Assembly: GCF_002633015.1 (NCBI RefSeq)
Contig: NZ_NSIU01000001.1
Location: 1-64,000 of the forward strand
DNA length: 64,000 bases
Source: Sulfuricurvum sp. PD_MW2
GTDB lineage: Bacteria; Campylobacterota; Campylobacteria; Campylobacterales; Sulfurimonadaceae
Reading direction: 5' to 3'
Position numbers and translations under genes: made by a program. This document shows, piece by piece, positions 1-8,001 of the stretch. The notes beneath the pieces were generated by a model. The model did not search any database. It worked only from the letters and a program-made list of their open reading frames with translations, and was not told where the DNA came from. Positions within the stretch are counted from its first letter, which is position 1; every line of letters begins with the position of its first letter.

Positions 1-62
1 GTGGACGGGAATTATAGGGGAAATTAACAATAATGTCAAGACCTTTCCTAAAGAATTTGTAT

Positions 63-84
63 AAAAGTGAAAATTTTCACTTTT
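63..84 (-). terminator. Palindromic terminator of the pseudopilin gene
   Basis: A perfect 22-nt palindrome (AAAAGTGAAA arm and its complement) touches the stop codon of the leftward pseudopilin gene. A/T runs flank both sides, so it could stop transcription in either direction. No gene is visible in bases 1-62. Confidence 0.55.
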
Positions 85-707
85 TAGTTGTAAACAACCG
101 ATACATAACCTGTTTCCGGTTGTATGGTTAAGGTTGCATTTTGATCGCTGGCACCGTGTTTTATCTTCATTATACATGGCTGAGTAAGGTATTTATAGTA
201 TCGATCATTCGGGTCATATGAAACATCGCCATAAGGTCTTCCTAAATTATCGAATGCTATTTTTCCCCCTTGACCTAATTTGCAGTTTGCTGAAAATGCC
301 ATTTCGGTTATTCCAAATTTACCTGTTATATTGACATCTTTATTATCAGGCAATCCAACCCCACTACTCCCATTGCCTAAATTTTTATGTGTTAAAGGAT
401 CTATAGCCTCTTCATTGCTATCTGAATTGGTCTCTTGGTCTTGATCGCTAAAAACTTCGTAATAGTATCTGCCTTGATAAATACGAAACCATATTTGCCA
501 GTTTGAAGAAAACCATGTTGAATTTTTATCATTGTATTTATCATCGATCATCGCAAGGTGTTGTGTATAACGTATATGTCCGGCAATTTGTTCAGTTGCT
601 TGTTGTAAAGGGTTTGTTGATAAATTCGGCATAGCCAAAACAGCAATAATTCCTACCACAATAATAACAAAGACCAGTTCTAACATAGTAAAAGCAAAAC
701 GTTTCAT
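84..707 (-). CDS. Type IV pilin-like / type II secretion pseudopilin
   Basis: A 207-residue protein with a class III prepilin leader. The short basic start MKRFA is followed by FTMLEL and a run of hydrophobic residues to about position 28. Prepilin peptidase would cut after Ala5 (Gly is usual at -1), leaving N-methylated Phe with Glu at +5. Only the N-terminal helix is diagnostic; the globular part (residues 30-207) has two Cys (in NCKLG and QPCIM) that could form a disulfide, and it ends in a beta-rich TLTIQPETGYV stretch like GspH/FimT-type pseudopilins. An AAAGG ribosome site precedes the ATG. No other secretion or pilus genes are nearby, so its role (minor pilin or secretion pseudopilin) cannot be decided from context. 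Confidence 0.75.
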   Translation of the reverse strand: MKRFAFTMLELVFVIIVVGIIAVLAMPNLSTNPLQQATEQIAGHIRYTQHLAMIDDKYNDKNSTWFSSNWQIWFRIYQGRYYYEVFSDQDQETNSDSNEEAIDPLTHKNLGNGSSGVGLPDNKDVNITGKFGITEMAFSANCKLGQGGKIAFDNLGRPYGDVSYDPNDRYYKYLTQPCIMKIKHGASDQNATLTIQPETGYVSVVYN

Positions 708-789
708 CAGTGAAACCTTTTAATAAAACAAAATATATTTAAAATGATTATAACAAAAAAGAAGAAAGATAAGAGAGAAAAGTATTACC

Positions 790-805
790 TCCCGCAAAAG
801 CGGGA
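790..805 (-). terminator. Hairpin downstream of aclA
   Basis: TCCCGC-AAAA-GCGGGA, a six-bp GC-rich stem with a four-base loop, lies 13 bp after the aclA stop codon. The T-tract beyond it is weak, so termination is probable rather than certain. Confidence 0.5.
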
Positions 806-818
806 AGTCAATGAAAGA

Positions 819-2636
819 TTAAATTTCGTCAGCAAGCTCGACATTATAAAGAATATCATCTGTAGGATGACGGTACATTGGCATTCCAAGACGTTTTTCA
901 TCCAATATATGACCGATAAATCCGATTGATCGACCGACAACGAAGAATGCATTCAACGCACCCGCTTCGATGAAACCATCGATTTCATCTTCAGAGTACC
1001 CAAGAGCACGCCACATATCAACCATCAAAATACCGATTGTACCATCAACGTTCAAGATAAGGTTATCTTTTTTAGAGGTGGTCAATTTTTCAACTTCAAG
1101 AGCGAAATCAAGCAACGGAGTACTTGGGAAGTACTCAGCAGCGTATTTTTTCAATCCCGATACACGAAGGTCTGGGTTACGAACCGATTTAATACGGTGA
1201 CCGATACCAGAGATCGTTTTTCCCTCTTTTTTCATATAATCAATAAACTCAGCCGGAGACATTCCACGGTCATTTGCATATTTGAAATATTTTGCCGCAT
1301 CATCAATCGCTCCGCCAAAACGTGGTCCGATTGTCAAAAGTCCTGTTACAAGTGAACTGATAACATCTTTTCCTGCACGTGCAGTAACTTTTGCATTGTG
1401 TGCACCCGAAACAGCCGGACCGTGGTCAGCAACAGTTTTGATAACCGTTTCAAGATAATCGGTAGCCCATTTTGGATAACGTTTTTTGAACCAAAGAAGT
1501 GAGATAACATCACCGATACCAAAACCGGTATCCGGAGTTGCAACCGCACTGATCGGGTAACCTGCATACGTTGCTTCATCACCGCGATCATCAGAAATCG
1601 TACAAATGAACTCTTTTTTACGGCGTACTTTTGGTACCGCACGAAGTTCAGGCTCAGCGATTTCTCCGATAACTCCCTCTGCACGAAGTTTTCCATAGAC
1701 TTCAGCAATCTTACCTGGAAGGTCATTGAAACTTGTCGGTACATAAATACCTGCTGCAGCCATCGCTTCATTTTTTGCTGCTGCGGTTTCTGCATCCGCA
1801 TTTGCCGAAGCACCCGCGTGACCGAATTGAACACCAGAGCTAAAATGTTTTGCAATGGTACCGATACACCATGCAATAATCGGTTTGGTGATTTTGCCCG
1901 ATTTCACTGCCTCGATTACTTTGTACTCTTCTGTACCGCCTACTTCACCCAAAAGAACCATATATTTTACTTCAGGGTTACTCTCCATACGAAGAAGGTT
2001 GTCGATAAATACTGAACCGACAAAACGGTCTCCACCGATTGCAACACCCTCAGCGATACCGTCAGCGTTGATACTGATAATATTTGAAAGTTCATTGAAC
2101 AAACCGCCCGAACGGGTTACAAGTCCACATGAACCTGCGCGGTGCAGTTTAGAGTTGATAATATTTTCGATTGTTCCACCGACGTTTGCAATTTTAAATG
2201 CACCCGGAGCGATACCGCCGACGGTTGCCGGTCCGATAACAATGACACCGGCATCACGCGCTGCTTGATTCATTTTACGTGCCATACGCTCAGGAATACC
2301 TTCGGCAGTTACCATGATTGATTTGAATTGTCCTTTTAGTGACAACGCTTCCATCGTAACATCATATGCTGTACGAAACGATGCGAAGTTCAATAAAACG
2401 TCTGCATTCGGGAACGCCGCTGCCGCATCTTTTGTATTACGGTAAACCGGAACCATAATTTCATCCGGACCGTAGAAAAATTTCTCGAATTTATTTCCTG
2501 ATGTCGGAGCTACGATCGCTGCAACCGAAGGCTTCGTACGATTGATAACATAATCGTAATCCAACATACGTTGGATAGCGCTTGCATTGTTGTTCCAGAA
2601 AATCGCTTGTGTATCTTTTGTAAATAGAGCACCCAT
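819..2636 (-). CDS. aclA: ATP-citrate lyase, large (citrate synthase-like) subunit
   Basis: With AclB, this cytoplasmic enzyme cleaves citrate with ATP and CoA to acetyl-CoA and oxaloacetate, the key step of the reductive TCA cycle. The 605 residues match the bacterial large subunit (about 600). The N-terminal half is a CoA-binding/succinyl-CoA synthetase-alpha-like module with the phosphohistidine loop at GHAGA (His273). The C-terminal half is citrate synthase-like, with the motif GIGHRIKSVRNPD and the conserved end region near FFVVGRSIGFIGH. It lies 10 bp after aclB in the same direction and shares its promoter. A ribosome site (AGGAG) precedes the ATG. Nothing is missing, so an active enzyme is expected. 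Confidence 0.96.
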   Translation of the reverse strand: MGALFTKDTQAIFWNNNASAIQRMLDYDYVINRTKPSVAAIVAPTSGNKFEKFFYGPDEIMVPVYRNTKDAAAAFPNADVLLNFASFRTAYDVTMEALSLKGQFKSIMVTAEGIPERMARKMNQAARDAGVIVIGPATVGGIAPGAFKIANVGGTIENIINSKLHRAGSCGLVTRSGGLFNELSNIISINADGIAEGVAIGGDRFVGSVFIDNLLRMESNPEVKYMVLLGEVGGTEEYKVIEAVKSGKITKPIIAWCIGTIAKHFSSGVQFGHAGASANADAETAAAKNEAMAAAGIYVPTSFNDLPGKIAEVYGKLRAEGVIGEIAEPELRAVPKVRRKKEFICTISDDRGDEATYAGYPISAVATPDTGFGIGDVISLLWFKKRYPKWATDYLETVIKTVADHGPAVSGAHNAKVTARAGKDVISSLVTGLLTIGPRFGGAIDDAAKYFKYANDRGMSPAEFIDYMKKEGKTISGIGHRIKSVRNPDLRVSGLKKYAAEYFPSTPLLDFALEVEKLTTSKKDNLILNVDGTIGILMVDMWRALGYSEDEIDGFIEAGALNAFFVVGRSIGFIGHILDEKRLGMPMYRHPTDDILYNVELADEI

Positions 2637-2646
2637 TATTTTCTCC

Positions 2647-3963
2647 TTATTTCTCTAAAGCCATACGTACGATATCCGTTACGTGTGTTTCTGGCCCATA
2701 AACTTCGATATAGAGACCTAAACGGTCTGCCGCTTCTTTAATATCTTTGAGACCTTTTTCATAGTTCGGTCCGCCACGACGTACATAAATACGGGTATTG
2801 TGTTCTTTCATACGATCCGCATACGTTTCGAATGACTGGATAATACCGGTAAAGGTTTTCGCAACATCCGTAAAGTTTGCAATCGCTCCTCCGATAATGA
2901 GAATTTTGTCACGCCCTTTAGGATCTTTATGACGCGTCATCAAATCCAAAACAGTATCCGCATAGAATTTTGTTTCACCCGTAGTCGGTCCACCAGAATA
3001 CTCACCGTAGTTGGCAAGATCAGCGACGTTTCCTGAGAGATCAGCAATCGTGTCAGCATAAACAACCGATGCTCCACCGCCCGCTACCATCGTCCAGATA
3101 CGCCCCATAGGATTGAGAATGGTCAATTTCAATGAAGCACCCGACTTTGAGTCCGCTTCTGCGATTGCTTTTTCTTCCGGCGATTGATCTTCCATACCAA
3201 AAGCGGTAGGGAATTCAGCATCACACCATGAATCACCCATCATAAATCCGGCAGTATCATCAAGACGTGCGACAAGGTCAAGAATATGCATATCGTTACC
3301 GATCATAACGATTGGGTTAATTTCAAGATAAGCAAAATTCAAATCACGGTAGAATTTGTAAAATTGCTCTGCAAATGCAATAAAACGCTCTTTATTTTCA
3401 GCCGGGATGCCTGATGGAACATTGGCACGGATCAAATGTGCGATATTTGCATCATCCATTGTAATAGGGATGTGAACTTCGTTAACTTTCTCTTCCCATC
3501 CCTCTTCAACTTCCATACCGCCCTCAGCAGATAGATAAAGAACATCGTCTTCACCGACGGTTGTTGCTGAGATATAGTACTCTTGATCTTGAGAGTGCGG
3601 AGTGAACGGCTCAACAATGAAATGGGTCAATGTTCCGTGTTGTCCGGAAAGCAAAGTTGTTTCATGTGAAATTTTTTCGTCAATCCATTTTGCTGCATCT
3701 TCGAGAGTTACATCACCCGGTTTATTGGTACGAAATAATACAAGATCATTTTTACCTCGTTTTCCGAACAACATATCCGGTTTTGCAACAAGCGCTTCTT
3801 GTTTCAACCATTCAAAACCATGTTTTTGCGCACATGCACGCAATTCATCCCCATTGGTAACCAATACCGATTTGAAACCATAATGAAAACCACTAAAGTA
3901 TTTTTCCCAATGTTTTGAGAAAATTGCTTTACCGTCGTATTCACGAATCGCTCTTTGAGCCAT
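2647..3963 (-). CDS. aclB: ATP-citrate lyase, small (ATP-grasp) subunit
   Basis: A 438-residue subunit carrying the ATP-grasp and CoA-ligase-like parts of ATP-citrate lyase. The N-terminal region (to about 240) has the ATP-grasp features LAYLEINPIVM and DLVARLDDTAGF. The C-terminal region (about 280-430) is a succinyl-CoA synthetase-beta-like ligase domain with MVAGGGASVVYADT and LIIGGAIANFTDV. It is the first gene of an aclBA pair, the order known from autotrophic Campylobacterota. The ATG follows a strong AAGGAG site. Its presence is the best evidence in the window for autotrophic growth through the reductive TCA cycle. Confidence 0.95.
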   Translation of the reverse strand: MAQRAIREYDGKAIFSKHWEKYFSGFHYGFKSVLVTNGDELRACAQKHGFEWLKQEALVAKPDMLFGKRGKNDLVLFRTNKPGDVTLEDAAKWIDEKISHETTLLSGQHGTLTHFIVEPFTPHSQDQEYYISATTVGEDDVLYLSAEGGMEVEEGWEEKVNEVHIPITMDDANIAHLIRANVPSGIPAENKERFIAFAEQFYKFYRDLNFAYLEINPIVMIGNDMHILDLVARLDDTAGFMMGDSWCDAEFPTAFGMEDQSPEEKAIAEADSKSGASLKLTILNPMGRIWTMVAGGGASVVYADTIADLSGNVADLANYGEYSGGPTTGETKFYADTVLDLMTRHKDPKGRDKILIIGGAIANFTDVAKTFTGIIQSFETYADRMKEHNTRIYVRRGGPNYEKGLKDIKEAADRLGLYIEVYGPETHVTDIVRMALEK

Positions 3964-3993
3964 TGCAACTCCTTCGAAAATCTATTTACGAAA

Positions 3994-3999
3994 ATTATA
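3994..3999 (-). promoter_or_regulatory. -10 box of the aclBA promoter
   Basis: Read on the minus strand, TATAAT lies 30 bp upstream of the aclB ATG in an AT-rich stretch. There is no clear -35 hexamer, which is common for sigma-70 promoters in Campylobacterota. Confidence 0.55.
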
Positions 4000-4054
4000 T
4001 CATCTCTAAGGAATTTGATTGTTATCTATACGCTATGGAATGAGAATATAGCAT

Positions 4055-5242
4055 CTATTTGTGTATTTTAGTAACATATATAAAATATATTGGCTTTCCA
4101 GTGTAACTTATTGTAACTTTCTTACTTCCTCTTGCAGCTTTTTCACTTAAACGATAATTCTCGCACTGTGTGATACCGTAAAAACGCAGACGTAATTGCA
4201 GCTTATCATTTTCTGCATCAACACAGTGAATATTGTTTTTGTGCAATTGATGAGAAAGCTCTTTGGCTATATGCATAGGATATGAAAAATGGCGCATAGG
4301 ATTACTAAGAAAATGGTAAAGATAGTGATTAAAGAAGACTGCCAACGCATTGGCAATCAACAATGTGAATGCACTGTAAAATAAAAATCGATATCGTTTT
4401 CTAAATTCACGTAACCGGACACGATACGTATGGAAAAAAGTTTGTGCGGCAAGCGGCAACGCTATAAGCAAATAAGGGGCAAAACTTTGGACCTCTACCT
4501 TTTGACGAAAAGAGAGAAGCAACGATACGATGAATGCGCTCATTGATATCATCCAGATCACATCCCATTCTCGGGCAATCATCCGACGATACAACACATA
4601 AAAGAGATAGATAAACACAATCGGAGAAAAAATAGCGGTATAGACTCCTAGTACATCTAAAAATCGACTCTCCGGCAACCCTCCGATATGAATTCCGTAA
4701 ACGTAAAGAGAGATGACTAATGCGATAAAACCGATAAAAGAGCTCACATAGTCTTTACGATATATTCCAAAAAGTATCAATCCAAAGAAAAGATACACGA
4801 AAGACGGATCAACAAGAATCATAAAAGGGAGCAATATCAACGCATACCGCTCAAATCTGATATACAGATAGACAAAAAGAAATAACAGCGTAATGATCAA
4901 GCCTGCATTATCAACAACCAAAGCAGCGCTAGTGACACCGGGAAGAAGGACATAAATAAGGACAATCCACAATCGATCACTCGACCGTGAGACATAGTGT
5001 TTTGATATACTATAGAGCAATACAACCGATAGCAGATGCAATCCAATCATCGGAAGACGGAGAGCATAATCGTTTTGACCAAAAATGTGCAGGGAAGAGG
5101 TTATCAGTGAACCTAAAAAAGAAAGATGATCCGAATAGATGATCTTCGCTTCGTTGTAACTTATGGAGAGCCCTTTAATCTCCAACAATAGAACTAAAAA
5201 GTTAATTCCTAAGAGTATTAGGAAAAGGGCTCTTTCTCTCAT
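4055..5242 (-). CDS. Polytopic membrane protein, GT39/ArnT-like glycosyltransferase
   Basis: A 395-residue integral membrane protein with about nine to ten hydrophobic segments, the first at residues 5-22. The first extracytoplasmic loop after it (SISYNEAKIIY) resembles the loop of lipid-linked-sugar glycosyltransferases (GT39/PMT/ArnT), where an acidic residue is catalytic. The short C-terminal soluble tail (about 310-395) has two Cys (HCVDAENDK and TQCENYR). It begins in a 4-bp ATGA overlap with trpG/pabA and is probably last in the mqnE-trpG operon, yet no functional link is apparent. The family call rests on topology and loop position; the donor and acceptor are unknown. Confidence 0.55.
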   Translation of the reverse strand: MRERALFLILLGINFLVLLLEIKGLSISYNEAKIIYSDHLSFLGSLITSSLHIFGQNDYALRLPMIGLHLLSVVLLYSISKHYVSRSSDRLWIVLIYVLLPGVTSAALVVDNAGLIITLLFLFVYLYIRFERYALILLPFMILVDPSFVYLFFGLILFGIYRKDYVSSFIGFIALVISLYVYGIHIGGLPESRFLDVLGVYTAIFSPIVFIYLFYVLYRRMIAREWDVIWMISMSAFIVSLLLSFRQKVEVQSFAPYLLIALPLAAQTFFHTYRVRLREFRKRYRFLFYSAFTLLIANALAVFFNHYLYHFLSNPMRHFSYPMHIAKELSHQLHKNNIHCVDAENDKLQLRLRFYGITQCENYRLSEKAARGSKKVTISYTGKPIYFIYVTKIHK

Positions 5243-5808
5243 AATTTCAAAAAGTTGTTCAGTATCTCATGTCCGAATTCACTCATAATCGATTCGGGGT
5301 GAAATTGAACACCGTAAATCGGCTTGTCTTTGATTTCCAATGCCATAATTTCATGATCATCTTCGCTGAACGCAGTCGGAATAATCACATCGGGAAGATT
5401 TTTCTGCTCGACAATTAATGAATGGTAGCGAGTTGCCGTAAATATCTCCGGCAATTTATTGAAAATCGGAGTTTCTCCCTCCCGTACCATTTTTGATGTC
5501 TTACCATGCATCATTCGATTTGCCCGTACGACATTGCCCCCAAATGCCTGTGCAATGCTCTGGTGTCCCAAGCAGATCCCGAAGATCGGAACTTTATCGG
5601 CAAAATGACGAATTACGTCAAGAGTTACCCCTGCATCATCCGGAGTTGCAGGTCCCGGAGAGATAATAATCTTCTCAGGATGAAGAGCTTCGATCTCCTC
5701 AACGCTCATCTCATCATTACGGATAATTTTAAGGTCAGCTCCCAATTCTAAACAATACTGAACAATGTTATAGGTAAAGCTGTCATAGTTATCAATCATT
5801 AAAATCAT
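5239..5808 (-). CDS. trpG: Glutamine amidotransferase of anthranilate/aminodeoxychorismate synthase
   Basis: A 189-residue class I glutamine amidotransferase that releases ammonia from glutamine for anthranilate synthase (TrpE) or aminodeoxychorismate synthase (PabB). The start MILMIDNYDSFTYNIVQY is typical of TrpG/PabA. The nucleophile is Cys79 in FGICLGHQ, the oxyanion region is SPGP, and the catalytic His-Glu are in VQFHPES. It is 9 bp downstream of mqnE and overlaps the next gene by 4 bp. No TrpE or PabB is adjacent, so the choice between tryptophan and folate synthesis is open; it may serve both. Confidence 0.88.
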   Translation of the reverse strand: MILMIDNYDSFTYNIVQYCLELGADLKIIRNDEMSVEEIEALHPEKIIISPGPATPDDAGVTLDVIRHFADKVPIFGICLGHQSIAQAFGGNVVRANRMMHGKTSKMVREGETPIFNKLPEIFTATRYHSLIVEQKNLPDVIIPTAFSEDDHEIMALEIKDKPIYGVQFHPESIMSEFGHEILNNFLKL

Positions 5809-5817
5809 TACAATTCC

Positions 5818-6879
5818 TTACCATGCTTTGATCGTATTATACAAGCTATCGCGCTCAACAGGAGCAAATCCGCTGTTCTTAATCAGGGCAACAAACTCTT
5901 GAAGATTGACACCATGAGCACTTTTCGCACCGGCAGCCGAATTGATCGACTCTTTTTCAATCGTACCATCGAGATCGTTTGCACCGAATTCTTGTGCTAC
6001 AAGTGCTAAATTTACCGTAGATGTCACCCAGTACGCTTTGAGATTGGGAACGTTATCCAAGACGATACGGCTTATTGCCATCGTCTTGAGAATCTCATGT
6101 GCGGTAATAGCTTTTTTAACATTAAGATAGTTATTCTCCGTCTGATATACCAGTGGGATAAAGCAGTTAAAGCCCCCTGTGCTATCTTGCAAATCACGGA
6201 TTCGCATCATATGATCGATCCGATGACGTCGTTCTTCAACATGCCCAAAAAGCATTGTAACGTTACTTTTCATCCCTCTCTCATGCCACTTGCGGTGGAT
6301 ATCAAGCCACTGCTGTGAAGTTACCTTCCCTTTACAGATATAATCGCGTACGGTCTCGTCAAAAATTTCCGCACCGCCGCCCGGCATTGAATCGACTCCG
6401 TACTCGATCATCAAATCGAGTATATCATCGTAGCTTTTTCCATACTCTTCGGCGAGAAAATGGACTTCTGCCGCCGTGAGGGCTTTGACATGAAGCTGCG
6501 GATGGCGTTCCTTGATTTTTTTGAATACTTCAAGATACCACTCTAATCCTGTATCGGGATTGTGTGCGGAGACAATATGCACCTCTTTGATATCCCGAGA
6601 CACAATATCATCCGTAATCGCTAAAATCTCTTCATGACTCATTGCATAAGGGTTGGGATTTTTACGGCTTGCGCTGTAGGCACAGAATTTACACACGTCT
6701 TTACAGATATTGGTCGGGTTGATATGGCGGTTGATATTAAAATAGGTGCGCTTGCCGTGTAACGCCTTACGCCGTTCATCGGCCAATTCACCGAGAGTAA
6801 AGAGGTCCAAATCATACAACGCAACGGCTTCTTCTGCACTCAAGCGCTCATGATTTTTTACTTTATCGATCAAATTCAT
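5818..6879 (-). CDS. mqnE: Aminofutalosine synthase (radical SAM), menaquinone pathway
   Basis: A 353-residue radical SAM enzyme. The Fe-S motif is C-x3-C-x2-C at Cys59, Cys63 and Cys66 (CKDVCKFC), followed by the TIM-barrel features HIVSAHNPD and SMPGGGAEIFD. MqnE adds the radical derived from SAM to 3-[(1-carboxyvinyl)oxy]benzoate to make aminofutalosine in the futalosine route to menaquinone, the electron carrier expected here. The paralogue MqnC has a similar fold; the GGGAEIFD-type motif and the substrate-binding HIVSAHNPD favour MqnE. It heads a likely three-gene operon, with TATAAT on the minus strand about 30 bp upstream of the ATG. Confidence 0.82.
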   Translation of the reverse strand: MNLIDKVKNHERLSAEEAVALYDLDLFTLGELADERRKALHGKRTYFNINRHINPTNICKDVCKFCAYSASRKNPNPYAMSHEEILAITDDIVSRDIKEVHIVSAHNPDTGLEWYLEVFKKIKERHPQLHVKALTAAEVHFLAEEYGKSYDDILDLMIEYGVDSMPGGGAEIFDETVRDYICKGKVTSQQWLDIHRKWHERGMKSNVTMLFGHVEERRHRIDHMMRIRDLQDSTGGFNCFIPLVYQTENNYLNVKKAITAHEILKTMAISRIVLDNVPNLKAYWVTSTVNLALVAQEFGANDLDGTIEKESINSAAGAKSAHGVNLQEFVALIKNSGFAPVERDSLYNTIKAW

Positions 6880-6930
6880 GTAAAATCTTTAACTGCTTAT
6901 TTTGACGCGCATTATAGCAAAAGAAATAAA

Positions 6931-7869
6931 TTACCAGTCAAATAACATTGTGCAGTTTTTATTTGATTTTTTCGCACAATACAATGCTTTATCGGCACGC
7001 TCAATTAAAGAGTCAAGGGTATCCCCTTGTTTATGAACCGTTACACCGGCACTAACGGTTACATGCACATTTTTCCCGGCATAAAGAAGTTTGCTCTGCT
7101 CTATCTTGGCACGTATTTTTTCCGCTACCGACTGTGCTTGAGAGACATCACATCGATTTAAAACAATTGCAAACTCTTCCCCGCCGTAGCGATACACTTT
7201 ATCTGCGGTTCGTATCATTGATTTGATGGTTTGAGCAATAAAAAAAAGGACTTTATCCCCTGCGACATAACCGAATTCATCGTTCAAGAATTTAAAATTA
7301 TCGACATCTATCATGATTAGGACCATCGAAAGCGGTTTACTTGCTCCCGCTTCGATGGCAGGTTCAATATCTTCCATAAACCCTTGACGGTTCCCTACTT
7401 TTGTCAACAAATCCGTTGTCAGTGTGGCACGAGCTTCCTGTAGATCATGATTCAATTCATCAATCTTGACTTGTGCTTTTTCAAGTTCAAGAACCATATT
7501 TTGGTGCAAAGCATTCAATTCTTCAATAAAGTTCACAAATTTTTCAGTTGAGTCTGAAGGGGCATTTTGAATATGCTGACGCTGTATTTCTGCAACCGAA
7601 GCAATTCCCGAATGTGACTCGATAAACGAAACAACCGAATTTTCAACCATATCGAGATATTTTCCGACATCGTCCTTGGAATCGCCGAGAATTTTCTGAT
7701 CCACATTTTCTTGATCTTTGCGAAGAGCCTCATCGGCACTCTCCGCAAAAAGCTGATCAAAAAATTTCTTGTATTGTGAAGGATAGGGAGGAATTTTCAT
7801 TGAACGCAAAATCCCCATCGCGTGATCATGAATCTCGACGACTTTCTGGTAATTTCTACTGTTATCCAT
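6931..7869 (-). CDS. Cytoplasmic diguanylate cyclase (GGEEF)
   Basis: A 312-residue protein from the start chosen here. The ATG at 7869 has GAGGAAA seven bases upstream; a longer reading would start at 7914 without a ribosome site. Residues 1-140 are helical and may form a coiled coil (ELEKAQVKIDELNHDLQEAR). The GGDEF domain follows, with metal-binding DVDNFKFLND and the active loop RYGGEEF, so c-di-GMP synthesis is likely. No membrane segment or recognisable input domain is present; the N-terminal helical region may be the sensor. It is transcribed divergently from glnD. Confidence 0.85.
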   Translation of the reverse strand: MDNSRNYQKVVEIHDHAMGILRSMKIPPYPSQYKKFFDQLFAESADEALRKDQENVDQKILGDSKDDVGKYLDMVENSVVSFIESHSGIASVAEIQRQHIQNAPSDSTEKFVNFIEELNALHQNMVLELEKAQVKIDELNHDLQEARATLTTDLLTKVGNRQGFMEDIEPAIEAGASKPLSMVLIMIDVDNFKFLNDEFGYVAGDKVLFFIAQTIKSMIRTADKVYRYGGEEFAIVLNRCDVSQAQSVAEKIRAKIEQSKLLYAGKNVHVTVSAGVTVHKQGDTLDSLIERADKALYCAKKSNKNCTMLFDW

Positions 7870-7976
7870 ACTAAATTTCCTCGCTTTGATGAAGATTGTA
7901 ACATTTTTTTTCATCAGATTTAAACAATTGCCTTTTTTTTAAGCGACCTATTTTCTCAGAAAAAATGATTCTACGC

Positions 7977-7982
7977 TACAAT
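7977..7982 (+). promoter_or_regulatory. -10 box of glnD
   Basis: CGCTACAATAA lies 19 bp upstream of the glnD ATG. The same GCTACAATA-like core precedes nth, cmoA and the class III cyclase gene in this window, so it is probably the local housekeeping -10. Confidence 0.5.
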
Positions 7983-8001
7983 AAAAACAAAAAGCAGTAC
8001 T

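Noticed and set aside
744-929. 61-codon frame between the pseudopilin gene and aclA
   Set aside because: It runs into the 3' end of aclA, spans the terminator hairpin and encodes a low-complexity Lys-rich start; not a credible gene.
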